Below are positions 40,129-47,801 of a stretch of DNA of 47,820 bases, in pieces. Every line of letters begins with the position of its first letter. Position 1 is the first letter of the stretch. A program made the position numbers and the translations under genes. The notes below the pieces were generated by a model. It saw nothing but the letters and a program-made list of their open reading frames with translations. It ran no database searches and was not told the DNA's origin. Source of the DNA: Myceligenerans indicum (GTDB lineage: Bacteria; Actinomycetota; Actinomycetes; Actinomycetales; Cellulomonadaceae); assembly GCF_016742955.1 (NCBI RefSeq), contig NZ_JABBYC010000038.1:1-47820 (forward strand), given 5' to 3'.

Positions 40129-41832
40129 ATGCTCTTCCGGACAGCCGCCACCAGTGCCGCGATCCTGCTCGGGCTCGCGGCCGCAGGTGCGCTCGCCGGG
40201 CCGGGGTGGAACCCCGACCCCGTCACGGACCACATCCAGCCGGCCTCCGCCGACACCATGGTCGGCGGGGAGGAGCCCGCCACGGGAACCGGCAGGGCCG
40301 GTGACTTCGGCGTGTCCCCGGAGCCCGGACGGTTCCAGGTGCGCGAGACCGCCGTGACGATCCGCCTGGACGACGGCGCGTCGGTGGGCGGGCTGCTGCG
40401 CGAGCCGGTGACCGATGCCGGGCAGGGCCTGGCCGGCATCGTGTTCGTGCACGGCGCCGGCACCGGGAAGGCGTCCGACGCCTTCACCGAGGCGGCCACC
40501 GCGCTGGCGAGCGCCGGCATCGTCACGCTGGTCCCCGACAAGTACCTCGCCCACTACACGACCCGGAGCCGGGACTACGTCGAGATGGCCGGCGACTACC
40601 AGCACTCCGTGGACTTCCTGCGCCGGGTCCCCGGCGTCGACCCCGACCGCGTGGGGCTCTACGCGGAGTCCGAGGGCTGCTGGATCGCTCCCGTCCTGAT
40701 GGCACGGGATCCGCGCCTGGCCTTCGAGGTGTGGGTGTCCGCACCCGTCGTACCGCCCCGCCAGCAGGCGGCGTTCGCGATGGACAACTACCTGCGCAAC
40801 ACGGACGTCCCGGAGGGCGTGTTCCGGGCGATCCCCCGGGCGGTCGGGATGCGGCTGCCGGGCGGCGGGTTCGAGTACGCGGACTTCGACGTCCGTCCCT
40901 GGCTCGCCCGGCAGGACGCGCCGATCTTCATGGCCTACGGCGCGGCGGACCCGTCGATGCCGATGGAGCAGGGCGTACGTCAGGTGCTCGCCGACACCGC
41001 CGCCGGGGGCGGGGACGCGCCCGTCACCGTGCGCTTCTACGACGGCGCCAACCACGGCATCAACGTGTCGGACGAGCCGCTGGGAGACGGCGTCGTGCCG
41101 CACGGGGACGGCCTGCACCTGCACCCCGGTTTCGCGCGGGACGTCGCGGCCTGGGTGCACGGCCTGCCCGCGTCGGCGACGGCCCGGCCCCGCATCGCGG
41201 GAGCCCAGCCGGCGCAGCTCTACCTCGCCGAGCCGGTACCGCAGCCCCACTGGTACGCCGACGGCGACGTCGTGCTCGGGATCGTGATCGCCGCCGCCGT
41301 GCTGATCCTCGCCGGTGGCGTCACCCTCGGCGCGAACCGGGCCGTGCGCGGCGCGGTCGCCCGCGCCCGCGCCGCCCGGGGCGGCGCCGCCCGGCCCGCG
41401 CCCGGCCTCGCACCCGGGCTGGCGGCTCCCCTGGGGGTGACGGCCGGGGTGACGGTCGCGACGGCGGTGGGGCTCGTGGCCTATCTGCTCGCGGTCGCAC
41501 GGCTGGCGCTGGACTACGAGCAGAACGCGCTGGTGGTCCAGGGGGGCTGGATCGGGGTCCGGCTGCTCGGCGTGGTCGCGGCCGTCGCCGCCGCGGTCCT
41601 GCTGCTGCGCTGCCGGGCTGCGAGCTGGCGGGTCGCCGCCCTTCGCGTCCCTGGCGAACCCCGCACGCCGGACGGCGGGAGCGCCGCACCGGACGCGGAC
41701 GTCCGCATGCCCGACGCCGGGAACCGGGTGGGCCCACGCCTCGTGACGGCGGCCTTCTGGGCGCTCGCCGCGGGCACGGTCGCCCTCGGCCTGGTCCTGG
41801 CCTACTGGGGTGTCTACCAGCTCGGCGTGTGA
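40129..41832 (+). CDS. Extracytoplasmic alpha/beta hydrolase fused to C-terminal membrane helices
   Basis: A 567-aa protein. An N-terminal signal or anchor helix (3-24) precedes a dienelactone-hydrolase-like alpha/beta domain (about 65-350). The oxyanion stretch is FVHGAGTGKASDAF, the nucleophile motif is YAESEGCW (Ser181), and the histidine is in YDGANHGINV. Four hydrophobic helices follow at about 380-400, 435-460, 470-490 and 540-565. The catalytic domain is therefore probably outside the cell and tethered at both ends. Lipid, ester or cell-wall substrates are possible. Isolated behind its own leaderless promoter. Confidence 0.88.
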   Translation: MLFRTAATSAAILLGLAAAGALAGPGWNPDPVTDHIQPASADTMVGGEEPATGTGRAGDFGVSPEPGRFQVRETAVTIRLDDGASVGGLLREPVTDAGQGLAGIVFVHGAGTGKASDAFTEAATALASAGIVTLVPDKYLAHYTTRSRDYVEMAGDYQHSVDFLRRVPGVDPDRVGLYAESEGCWIAPVLMARDPRLAFEVWVSAPVVPPRQQAAFAMDNYLRNTDVPEGVFRAIPRAVGMRLPGGGFEYADFDVRPWLARQDAPIFMAYGAADPSMPMEQGVRQVLADTAAGGGDAPVTVRFYDGANHGINVSDEPLGDGVVPHGDGLHLHPGFARDVAAWVHGLPASATARPRIAGAQPAQLYLAEPVPQPHWYADGDVVLGIVIAAAVLILAGGVTLGANRAVRGAVARARAARGGAARPAPGLAPGLAAPLGVTAGVTVATAVGLVAYLLAVARLALDYEQNALVVQGGWIGVRLLGVVAAVAAAVLLLRCRAASWRVAALRVPGEPRTPDGGSAAPDADVRMPDAGNRVGPRLVTAAFWALAAGTVALGLVLAYWGVYQLGV

Positions 41833-41853
41833 GCGTCCCCCGGGGCCGGGGAG

Positions 41854-41873
41854 CCTCCCGGATGTGAGGGAGG
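41854..41873 (+). terminator. Weak hairpin after the hydrolase gene
   Basis: CCTCCC (41854-41859) and GGGAGG (41868-41873) form a 6-bp stem 21 nt past the stop. No U-tract; low confidence. Confidence 0.25.
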
Positions 41874-42027
41874 TGCGCAGATCTCACGATGTGACGAGTG
41901 TCGCCGCGATTCGGAACGACACGGCCTCGCTCGACCCGGTACAAACAGTGGTGGACACCCATGCCGCCAGCCCCCCGCGACCTGCCCGCGCGACATCGGG
42001 CCCGCGGCGTCACCTCAGGAGTTGTGA

Positions 42028-44181
42028 ATGACGGATATCCACGCCCCGGAGCATGTGGAGCACCAGAGCGCCGCCGGTCCGCGGAACGCCACGGACACCG
42101 CGTCCGCCTTCGCCACCTATCGCCCGAGCGACTACGTGCGCGACGTCGTCGCCGCGCTCATGCTCCTGCTCGCACTCGCCCTGCCGTGGACCGCGGCCGA
42201 CCGCGGAGCCGACCGCGTGGAGGTCGTGCTCGCCATGGCGGTCTCGCTCGCCTCCCTCTCACTGCCCTACCTGGCGCGCTTCGGTGCGCTGCCCACGTCC
42301 TGGACCGTACGGGCCACCCGCAGGTGGCGCGTCTGGGCGAACCTCCCGGCAGCCGCCGTCGTGGTGGTGGCCGTCCTGCTCGACCTGGCCGGCGGCTCGG
42401 GCGTCGGGACCGGGGCCGGTCTCGGTCTCGGCGGCGCGCTGCTCGCCGCCGCACCGCGCGACAGCGAGCTGGGGCCGGCGGACCTCGACGGCCGCGTGCA
42501 CGACCGGTGGCGCGCGGTGCTCGCCCTGTCCGGCGGTCTCGTCGGCGCCGGCGCCCTCGTCTCGCTCGTCCAGACCTACGTCACCGACCGTGAGCTCGGC
42601 CCTATGCTGCGCGCCCCCCTCGGATTCGCCATGGTGGCGGGCATCGTCGTGCTTCTCGTGCTCCCGGCCTGGCGGCGTGACCGCGCGGCCAGGCTCGTGC
42701 TGATCGCGCTCGGCGTCGTCGTCACCGTCCTGGCGGTGTTCACCGCCGGCGAGGTCCTGAGCGGCGTGGAGACGACCCACGAGCAGCGGTTCGGCCTCGT
42801 CCTCGTCCCGGCGCTCGCGGCGGTGGCTGCCTCACCGGCCGTACGGCGCTCGCCGCTCTGGCTGTCCTCCGGCACGCCGCCGGTCCCCGGTGCCGTCGAC
42901 GTGTGGGTCCACGCCGCGATCCGCACGTTCCAGGTGCTCCTGCTGCTCGCCCTGTGCGGTGCGGGCGACGGCCTGGTCACGCTCGTCGCGGACGGCTTCG
43001 ACGTGGCGCCCCTGCTCCGCCTGATCCTCGGCCTCGTGATCGCGGGTGTGGCCTGGTTCGGTCAGCGCTCCCTGCGGCGGGACACCTCCACGGGGCACGT
43101 GCCGGCCGTGGGCGCCGCCTGCGTCTCCGGAGTCCTGGGCCTTGTGGTGGTCGTCGCGACGTCGGGTGCCGGGTCCGGCCTGCGGATCGTCGATCTCGTG
43201 ATCGCCCTGGGGCTCCCGGGCATCGCGGCCTCCGTTCTCATGGTCCCGAAGGCGGTGCGTGAGCACTTCCAGACCTCGGGCCTTGCCGGGGAGGGCGCCG
43301 TCGACCGGAGCGCCGCCTGGGTCTGGGCGCCCGAGCAGCCGGCGACCCTGCCCGCGAAGCCCGCTCGCGAGCGCGAGCAGATCCCCACCGGGGGGACCCA
43401 CATCGCGGCGGGCGACGCCCGGGACGACGGCGTGCCGGCCACCGGCCGGGCCCCGGAGACGGCCGCGTCCGGCGCGCACGAGGCGACCTCGCCCGACGCC
43501 GCACCCGCCGCGGTGCCCGACACCGCACCCGCAGCGGGCGGGACGTCGGCGGCCGCGGGCGGGACTGCCGCGGCGGCGGCCACCTCGGCCGCGCAAGGCG
43601 CGGTCGGCGACGGGCAGCCCGCGCAGGACGTCACCGCGGTGCTGCACCCGGCCTCCGGGCCCGGCCTCTCCTCTGCCTCCGGCCCGTCCCCTGCGGCCGG
43701 CTCCTCGTCGGCGACGGAGGACGGCGCCGCGAAGCCGGCGCCGGACCGGCCGCGCAAGCGGGTCTCGTCGACCGGTGCCGTCCGCACCTACGCGGGCCAG
43801 GAACACCGGGCGGCCTCGGGCGAGCAGCCGTCCGTGTCGCGGGTGGCCCACGAGACCACCGCTCGGGAGATGCCGGGGGCGGGCAGCCCGTCCGCCGTGG
43901 GCGCGACGGCCGTCATGCAGCCGGTGGGCGGTCAGCAGCCCGCTGCCGGAGGCAACGGCGCGGCGGCCCTGCCTTCCGCACAGCCGCCGGGCTGGACCCC
44001 CGAGGCGGCTCTCGACCCGGGCACGCCGCTGGCGGACCTCGCCGTCATCGTGCAGGAGGCACCTCACCTGCGATCCCATGTCGCCCGGAACCCCTCCACC
44101 TACCCGGCGCTGCTCGACTGGCTCGGTGCGCTCGGCGACCCGGATGTGGACGCCGCGCTGCGATCGCGGCGAGGAGTGTGA
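42028..44181 (+). CDS. Polytopic membrane protein with C-terminal variant-LRR segment
   Basis: A 717-aa protein of unknown function. Residues 35-410 hold about ten hydrophobic segments in pairs (for example VVAALMLLLALALPWTA and VLAMAVSLASLSLPYLARF). A low-complexity Ala/Gly/Pro/Thr tail (430-665) follows. The C-terminus is a variant leucine-rich repeat unit: PLADLAVIVQEAPHLRSHVA, then RNPSTYPALLDWLGALGDPDV. That unit is widespread in actinobacterial proteins of unknown role. AGGAG precedes ATG 42028 by 7 nt. A possible -10 TACAAA lies at 41940-41945. The next gene, alaA, starts 2 nt after its stop. Confidence 0.85.
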   Translation: MTDIHAPEHVEHQSAAGPRNATDTASAFATYRPSDYVRDVVAALMLLLALALPWTAADRGADRVEVVLAMAVSLASLSLPYLARFGALPTSWTVRATRRWRVWANLPAAAVVVVAVLLDLAGGSGVGTGAGLGLGGALLAAAPRDSELGPADLDGRVHDRWRAVLALSGGLVGAGALVSLVQTYVTDRELGPMLRAPLGFAMVAGIVVLLVLPAWRRDRAARLVLIALGVVVTVLAVFTAGEVLSGVETTHEQRFGLVLVPALAAVAASPAVRRSPLWLSSGTPPVPGAVDVWVHAAIRTFQVLLLLALCGAGDGLVTLVADGFDVAPLLRLILGLVIAGVAWFGQRSLRRDTSTGHVPAVGAACVSGVLGLVVVVATSGAGSGLRIVDLVIALGLPGIAASVLMVPKAVREHFQTSGLAGEGAVDRSAAWVWAPEQPATLPAKPAREREQIPTGGTHIAAGDARDDGVPATGRAPETAASGAHEATSPDAAPAAVPDTAPAAGGTSAAAGGTAAAAATSAAQGAVGDGQPAQDVTAVLHPASGPGLSSASGPSPAAGSSSATEDGAAKPAPDRPRKRVSSTGAVRTYAGQEHRAASGEQPSVSRVAHETTAREMPGAGSPSAVGATAVMQPVGGQQPAAGGNGAAALPSAQPPGWTPEAALDPGTPLADLAVIVQEAPHLRSHVARNPSTYPALLDWLGALGDPDVDAALRSRRGV

Positions 44182-44183
44182 GA

Positions 44184-45410
44184 ATGCTGCCTGTGCGCCC
44201 CATCACACAGTCCAACAAGCTTCGCGACGTCCGCTACGACGTCCGCGGGCCGATCCTGGTCGAGGCCGAGCGCCTCGAGGCCGAGGGCCACAAGGTCCTC
44301 AAGCTGAACATCGGCAACCCCGCGCCCTTCGGCTTCCAGGCGCCCGACGTCGTGGTCGACGGGCTGCGGCAGCACCTGCACGAGGCGGAGGGCTACTCCG
44401 ACTCGCGCGGCATCCTGCCGGCGCGTGAGGCCGTGTCGGCCTACTACGCGAGCCGGGGGCTGGACGTCACGCCCACCGACGTGTTCATCGGCAGCGGCGT
44501 GTCCGAGATGATCTCGCTCGTGCTGCAGGCGCTCGTGGACGACGGCGACGAGGTGCTCGTCCCCGCGCCCGACTACCCGCTGTGGACCGGTGCGGTGTCG
44601 CTCACGGGTGGCACGCCCGTGCACTACGCCTGCGACGAGTCCGCGGGCTGGTCGCCCGACCTGGAGGCCCTCGAAGCGCGGATCACGCCGCGCACCAAGG
44701 CGCTCGTGGTGATCAACCCGAACAACCCGACCGGCGCGGTGTACCCGGCCGAGACGGTGCGGGCGCTGGCCGACATCGCGCGGCGGCACGGGCTCGTCCT
44801 CCTGAGCGACGAGATCTACGAGAAGATCCTGTTCGACGGGGCGAGCCATCATCACACCGCCACGTCCGCGGGTGACGACGTGCTGTGCCTGACGTTCTCC
44901 GGCCTGTCCAAGGCCTACCGCGTGGCCGGGTTCCGTTCCGGCTGGGTGGTGGTCACCGGGCCGAAGCAGCTCGCGACGGACTTCCTCGAGGGCCTGACCC
45001 TGCTCGCGAACATGCGCATGTGCGCCAACGTCCCGGCGCAGTACGCGATCCCCGCCGCGCTGGGCGGCGACCCTGCCGTGGTGGACGAGCTCCTGCTGCC
45101 CGGCGGGCGGCTGCTCGACCAGCGCGACACGGCGGTCCGGCTGCTCAACGAGATCCCCGGCGTGCGCACCGTTGCCCCCCAGGGCGCGCTGTACTGCTTC
45201 CCGCGCCTGGACCCCGAGGTCTACGCGGTCGAGGACGACGAGAAGCTGGTGCTCGAGCTGCTCCGGGAGAAGCACATCCTGGTGACCCACGGAACGGGCT
45301 TCAACTGGCCCGAACCGGACCACTTCCGCCTGGTCATGCTTCCCGCCGTGGACGTCCTGGAGGACGCGATCGGCCGCATCGCGGAGTTCCTGGAGAGCAA
45401 GCGCGTCTGA
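44184..45410 (+). CDS. alaA: Alanine transaminase (AlaA-like PLP aminotransferase)
   Basis: A 408-aa fold-type I aminotransferase that converts pyruvate and glutamate to alanine and 2-oxoglutarate. It follows E. coli AlaA closely in order and wording: RGPILVEAERLEAEGHKVLKLNIGNPAPFGF (read in part), VPAPDYPLWTGAVSL, INPNNPTGAVYP, LSDEIYEKIL and ANMRMCANVPAQYAI. The PLP lysine is K243 in SGLSKAYRVAGFRSGW. ATG 44184 has GAGGAG 7 nt upstream. A GTG at 44178 would leave no spacing. It sits 2 nt behind the membrane-protein stop, implying coupling. Its product family links with leuA through pyruvate-derived amino acids. Confidence 0.95.
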   Translation: MLPVRPITQSNKLRDVRYDVRGPILVEAERLEAEGHKVLKLNIGNPAPFGFQAPDVVVDGLRQHLHEAEGYSDSRGILPAREAVSAYYASRGLDVTPTDVFIGSGVSEMISLVLQALVDDGDEVLVPAPDYPLWTGAVSLTGGTPVHYACDESAGWSPDLEALEARITPRTKALVVINPNNPTGAVYPAETVRALADIARRHGLVLLSDEIYEKILFDGASHHHTATSAGDDVLCLTFSGLSKAYRVAGFRSGWVVVTGPKQLATDFLEGLTLLANMRMCANVPAQYAIPAALGGDPAVVDELLLPGGRLLDQRDTAVRLLNEIPGVRTVAPQGALYCFPRLDPEVYAVEDDEKLVLELLREKHILVTHGTGFNWPEPDHFRLVMLPAVDVLEDAIGRIAEFLESKRV

Positions 45411-45415
45411 GCTCG

Positions 45416-45452
45416 GGCGCCGTTGTCGGTGACGGCCAGATCCTCCGGCGCC
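45416..45452 (+). terminator. Possible alaA terminator
   Basis: GGCGCCG (45416-45422) and its complement (45446-45452) pair across a 23-nt loop, followed by GTCTTGTCG. Begins 6 nt past the stop. Confidence 0.35.
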
Positions 45453-45472
45453 GTCTTGTCGCGTGCCGCAAC

Positions 45473-45504
45473 GCGCCACCACATGGTGGACAGCTGTGGT
45501 GCGC
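45473..45504. promoter_or_regulatory. Inverted repeat overlapping the leuA -35 region
   Basis: GCGCCACCACA (45473-45483) and TGTGGTGCGC (45495-45504) form an inverted repeat with one bulged base and an 11-bp spacer. It ends 14 bp before the -10 element, so it would cover the -35. It may be a repressor operator; the regulator is unknown. Confidence 0.4.
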
Positions 45505-45518
45505 GCAACATGCGGGGG

Positions 45519-45524
45519 TACAGT
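45519..45524 (+). promoter_or_regulatory. -10 element TACAGT of the leuA transcript
   Basis: TACAGT ends 6 nt before the GTG of the leader peptide at 45531, so the leader peptide would be translated from a leaderless mRNA. The hexamer is the same as at holA. Confidence 0.55.
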
Positions 45525-45530
45525 GACAGC

Positions 45531-45581
45531 GTGCACCCGGCGAAGAGCCTCCTCCTTCGGTGCCGCGGCGAGGCCCCATAA
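45531..45581 (+). CDS. leuA leader peptide (16 aa)
   Basis: GTG-initiated peptide MHPAKSLLLRCRGEAP with three consecutive leucine codons (CTC CTC CTT, 45549-45557) and a TAA stop inside a hairpin loop. Leucine-rich leader peptides before leuA are known in actinobacteria as attenuation sensors. Starved ribosomes would stall at the Leu codons and leave the downstream stem to refold. The -10 element 6 nt upstream implies a leaderless start. Strong as a prediction because promoter, Leu codons, stop and hairpin lie in the expected order. Confidence 0.7.
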   Translation: MHPAKSLLLRCRGEAP

Positions 45582-45666
45582 AGAGGCCGGACTCCTCGCC
45601 GCGGTGGCTTCGTGATGCCGGCCGCGGCCCGTAACCCGGGTCGTTGCCTGAGAGAAGGTCACTTCT
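45563..45666 (+). promoter_or_regulatory. leuA attenuator region
   Basis: A perfect 11-bp stem pairs CCGCGGCGAGG (45563-45573) with its complement (45594-45604) across a 20-nt loop holding the leader stop. A second small hairpin AGAAG-GTCA-CTTCT (45653-45666) sits just before the leuA ribosome binding site GGAGGA (45671-45676). CCTCCTCC in the Leu codons (45548-45555) is complementary to that site and could mask it. Whether control is on transcription or translation is not decided by sequence; the stem lacks a U-tract. Confidence 0.6.
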
Positions 45667-45686
45667 ACCCGGAGGACACGCAAGTC

Positions 45687-47528
45687 ATGAACACCAGCAC
45701 GGAGACCACGACCGCCCCTGCCACGAAGCACGGTGACCCCGTGTACGGCACCGCCGGCGGACTCGTCGAGGACAACCCCCAGCAGCCGTCCGGAATGCGG
45801 GTGAACAAGTACCGGCCGTTCCACGAGCAGATCACCGTCGACCTGCCCGACCGGACCTGGCCCGCCAAGCGCATCGAGCAGGCGCCGCGCTGGTGCGCGG
45901 TCGACCTGCGGGACGGCAACCAGGCGCTCATCGAGCCCATGGACGCCGAGCGCAAGCTGCGCATGTTCGACCTGCTCGTGGAGATGGGCTACAAGGAGAT
46001 CGAGGTCGGTTTCCCCTCGGCCAGCCAGACCGACTTCGACTTCGTCCGCCGCCTCATCGAAGAGGACCGGATCCCGGACGACGTCGTCATCCAGGTCCTG
46101 ACCCAGTCCCGCGCGCACCTGATCGAGCGCACCTACGACTCGATCCGTGGCGCCAAGCAGGCGATCGTCCACCTGTACAACTCGACGTCGGTGCTGCAGC
46201 GCGAGGTGGTCTTCCGCACCGACCAGGACGGCGTCGTCGACATCGCCCTGGACGGCGCGAAGCTGTGCCGCAAGCTCGAGGAGACGCTGCCGGAGACCCG
46301 GATCTACTACGAGTACTCCCCGGAGTCGTACACCGGCACCGAGCTGGAGTTCGCCGTACGCATCTGCAACGAGGTGCTGGAGGTCTTCGAGCCCACCCCG
46401 GAGCGCAAGGTCATCGTCAACCTGCCCGCCACCGTCGAGATGGCCACGCCCAACGTGTACGCCGACTCCATCGAGTGGATGTGCCGGCACCTGAACCACC
46501 GCGAGAACGTCATCGTGTCGCTGCACCCGCACAACGACCGGGGCACCGCGGTGGCCGCCGCCGAGCTCGGCTACCTGGCCGGCGCGGACCGCATCGAGGG
46601 CTGCCTGTTCGGCAACGGTGAGCGCACCGGCAACGTCGACCTGGTCACGCTCGGTATGAACCTGTTCGCGCAGGGCATCGACCCGCAGATCGACTTCTCC
46701 GACATCGACGCGGTCCGCCGCACCGTGGAGCACTGCAACCAGCTGCGGGTCCCCGAGCGCACCCCGTACGTGGGCGACCTGGTGTTCACCGCGTTCTCCG
46801 GGTCGCACCAGGACGCGATCAAGAAGGGCTTCGAGCACATGGCCGGCCAGGCGGAGGCCGCCGGCGTGGGTGTGGACGACCTCCCGTGGGGCGTGCCGTA
46901 CCTGCCGATCGACCCGCGGGACGTGGGCCGCTCCTACGAGGCCGTGATCCGCGTGAACAGCCAGTCGGGCAAGGGCGGGGTGGCCTACCTGCTCAAGCAC
47001 GACCACGGCCTGGACCTGCCGCGCCGCCTGCAGATCGAGTTCTCGGGCGCCGTGCAGCGCGTCACCGACACGGGGGGCCACGAGGTCAGCGGTGACGACA
47101 TCTGGCGCATCTTCACCGACGAGTACCTGCCCATCGAGGAGGGCTCGGCCGGTGCCGTCGAGGCCGGCCTGCAGCCGTGGGGTCGTCTCAAGCTGGAGCA
47201 CACGCGCGTGACGTCCGCCGAGGGTGGGCCGGCCACCATGGAGGTCGACGTCGTCGACCGTGGCGAGGCGCAGACGCTGACGGGGTCGGGGAACGGTCCG
47301 ATCGCCGCGTTCGTCGACGCGATCTCGCACGTGGGCGTGAACGTCAGCGTGCTCGACTACACCGAGCACGCCCTGTCCGAGGGCGGCGACGCGACCGCGG
47401 CCGCCTACGTCGAGTGCCAGGTGGGCGACGACGTGCTGTGGGGCGTGGGCGTCGACCCGTCGATCACGACGGCGTCCCTGAAGGCGATCGTCTCGGCGGT
47501 CAACCGTGCGGAGCGCGCGGCGGTCTGA
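45687..47528 (+). CDS. leuA: 2-isopropylmalate synthase
   Basis: A 613-aa enzyme that condenses acetyl-CoA and 2-oxoisovalerate, the first committed step of leucine synthesis. The catalytic TIM barrel shows DLRDGNQALIEPM, EIEVGFPSASQTDFDF, the metal motif SLHPHNDRG and GCLFGNGERTGNVDLVTL (read in part). The C-terminal regulatory domain (about 480-613), which binds leucine for feedback inhibition, includes GSGNGPIAAFVDAI and DYTEHALSEGGDA. The N-terminal ~50-aa extension is normal for actinobacteria. ATG 45687 follows GGAGGA by about 10 nt. Controlled by the leader described above. Confidence 0.97.
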   Translation: MNTSTETTTAPATKHGDPVYGTAGGLVEDNPQQPSGMRVNKYRPFHEQITVDLPDRTWPAKRIEQAPRWCAVDLRDGNQALIEPMDAERKLRMFDLLVEMGYKEIEVGFPSASQTDFDFVRRLIEEDRIPDDVVIQVLTQSRAHLIERTYDSIRGAKQAIVHLYNSTSVLQREVVFRTDQDGVVDIALDGAKLCRKLEETLPETRIYYEYSPESYTGTELEFAVRICNEVLEVFEPTPERKVIVNLPATVEMATPNVYADSIEWMCRHLNHRENVIVSLHPHNDRGTAVAAAELGYLAGADRIEGCLFGNGERTGNVDLVTLGMNLFAQGIDPQIDFSDIDAVRRTVEHCNQLRVPERTPYVGDLVFTAFSGSHQDAIKKGFEHMAGQAEAAGVGVDDLPWGVPYLPIDPRDVGRSYEAVIRVNSQSGKGGVAYLLKHDHGLDLPRRLQIEFSGAVQRVTDTGGHEVSGDDIWRIFTDEYLPIEEGSAGAVEAGLQPWGRLKLEHTRVTSAEGGPATMEVDVVDRGEAQTLTGSGNGPIAAFVDAISHVGVNVSVLDYTEHALSEGGDATAAAYVECQVGDDVLWGVGVDPSITTASLKAIVSAVNRAERAAV

Positions 47529-47535
47529 GGTGCTC

Positions 47536-47594
47536 ACCGCGGGCGTGATCACGGCGGTCCGGCTACGGCCGGCCGTCGGGGTCACGCCCGCGGT
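47536..47594 (+). terminator. leuA terminator
   Basis: A 15-bp stem (47536-47550 with 47580-47594, one G-T wobble) encloses a second GGCC-rich hairpin and is followed by CTTTGT. Begins 8 nt after the stop. Confidence 0.8.
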
Positions 47595-47635
47595 CTTTGT
47601 GCGATCGGACCATGTTTGTGCAGGCCAGGGCGCGG

Positions 47636-47641
47636 TACGTT
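47636..47641 (+). promoter_or_regulatory. -10-like TACGTT before the XdhC gene
   Basis: TACGTT lies 20 nt before GTG 47662, leaving a short leader containing GGAGGTGA. No clear -35. Confidence 0.35.
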
Positions 47642-47661
47642 GACTGCGGAGGTGATCGCGC

Positions 47662-47801
47662 GTGCGTGACGTGCTGGAGGAGTTGTTGGAGTGGTGGCGT
47701 CGGGGTGTGCCGGTGGGGATGGCGACGGTGGTGGCGACGTTTCGGTCGGCGCCGCGTGCGCCGGGGGCGGCGATGTTGGTGGGGCCGGGCTCGGGTGAGG
47801 G
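47662..47801 (+). CDS. XdhC family protein, 5' end only
   Basis: The first ~46 codons of an XdhC/CoxI-type protein, a factor for molybdenum-cofactor insertion into xanthine dehydrogenase-like enzymes. RDVLEELLEWWRRGVPVGMA followed by TVVATFRSAPRAPGAAMLVG is the conserved N-terminus of the family. GGAGGTGA precedes the GTG by about 7 nt. The gene is cut by the adapter at 47802. Its third codon positions are nearly all G or T, unlike the C-rich third positions of neighbours. Confidence 0.75.

Noticed and set aside
39070..41250. 726-aa minus-strand frame over era and the hydrolase
   Set aside because: Antisense shadow of two real genes.
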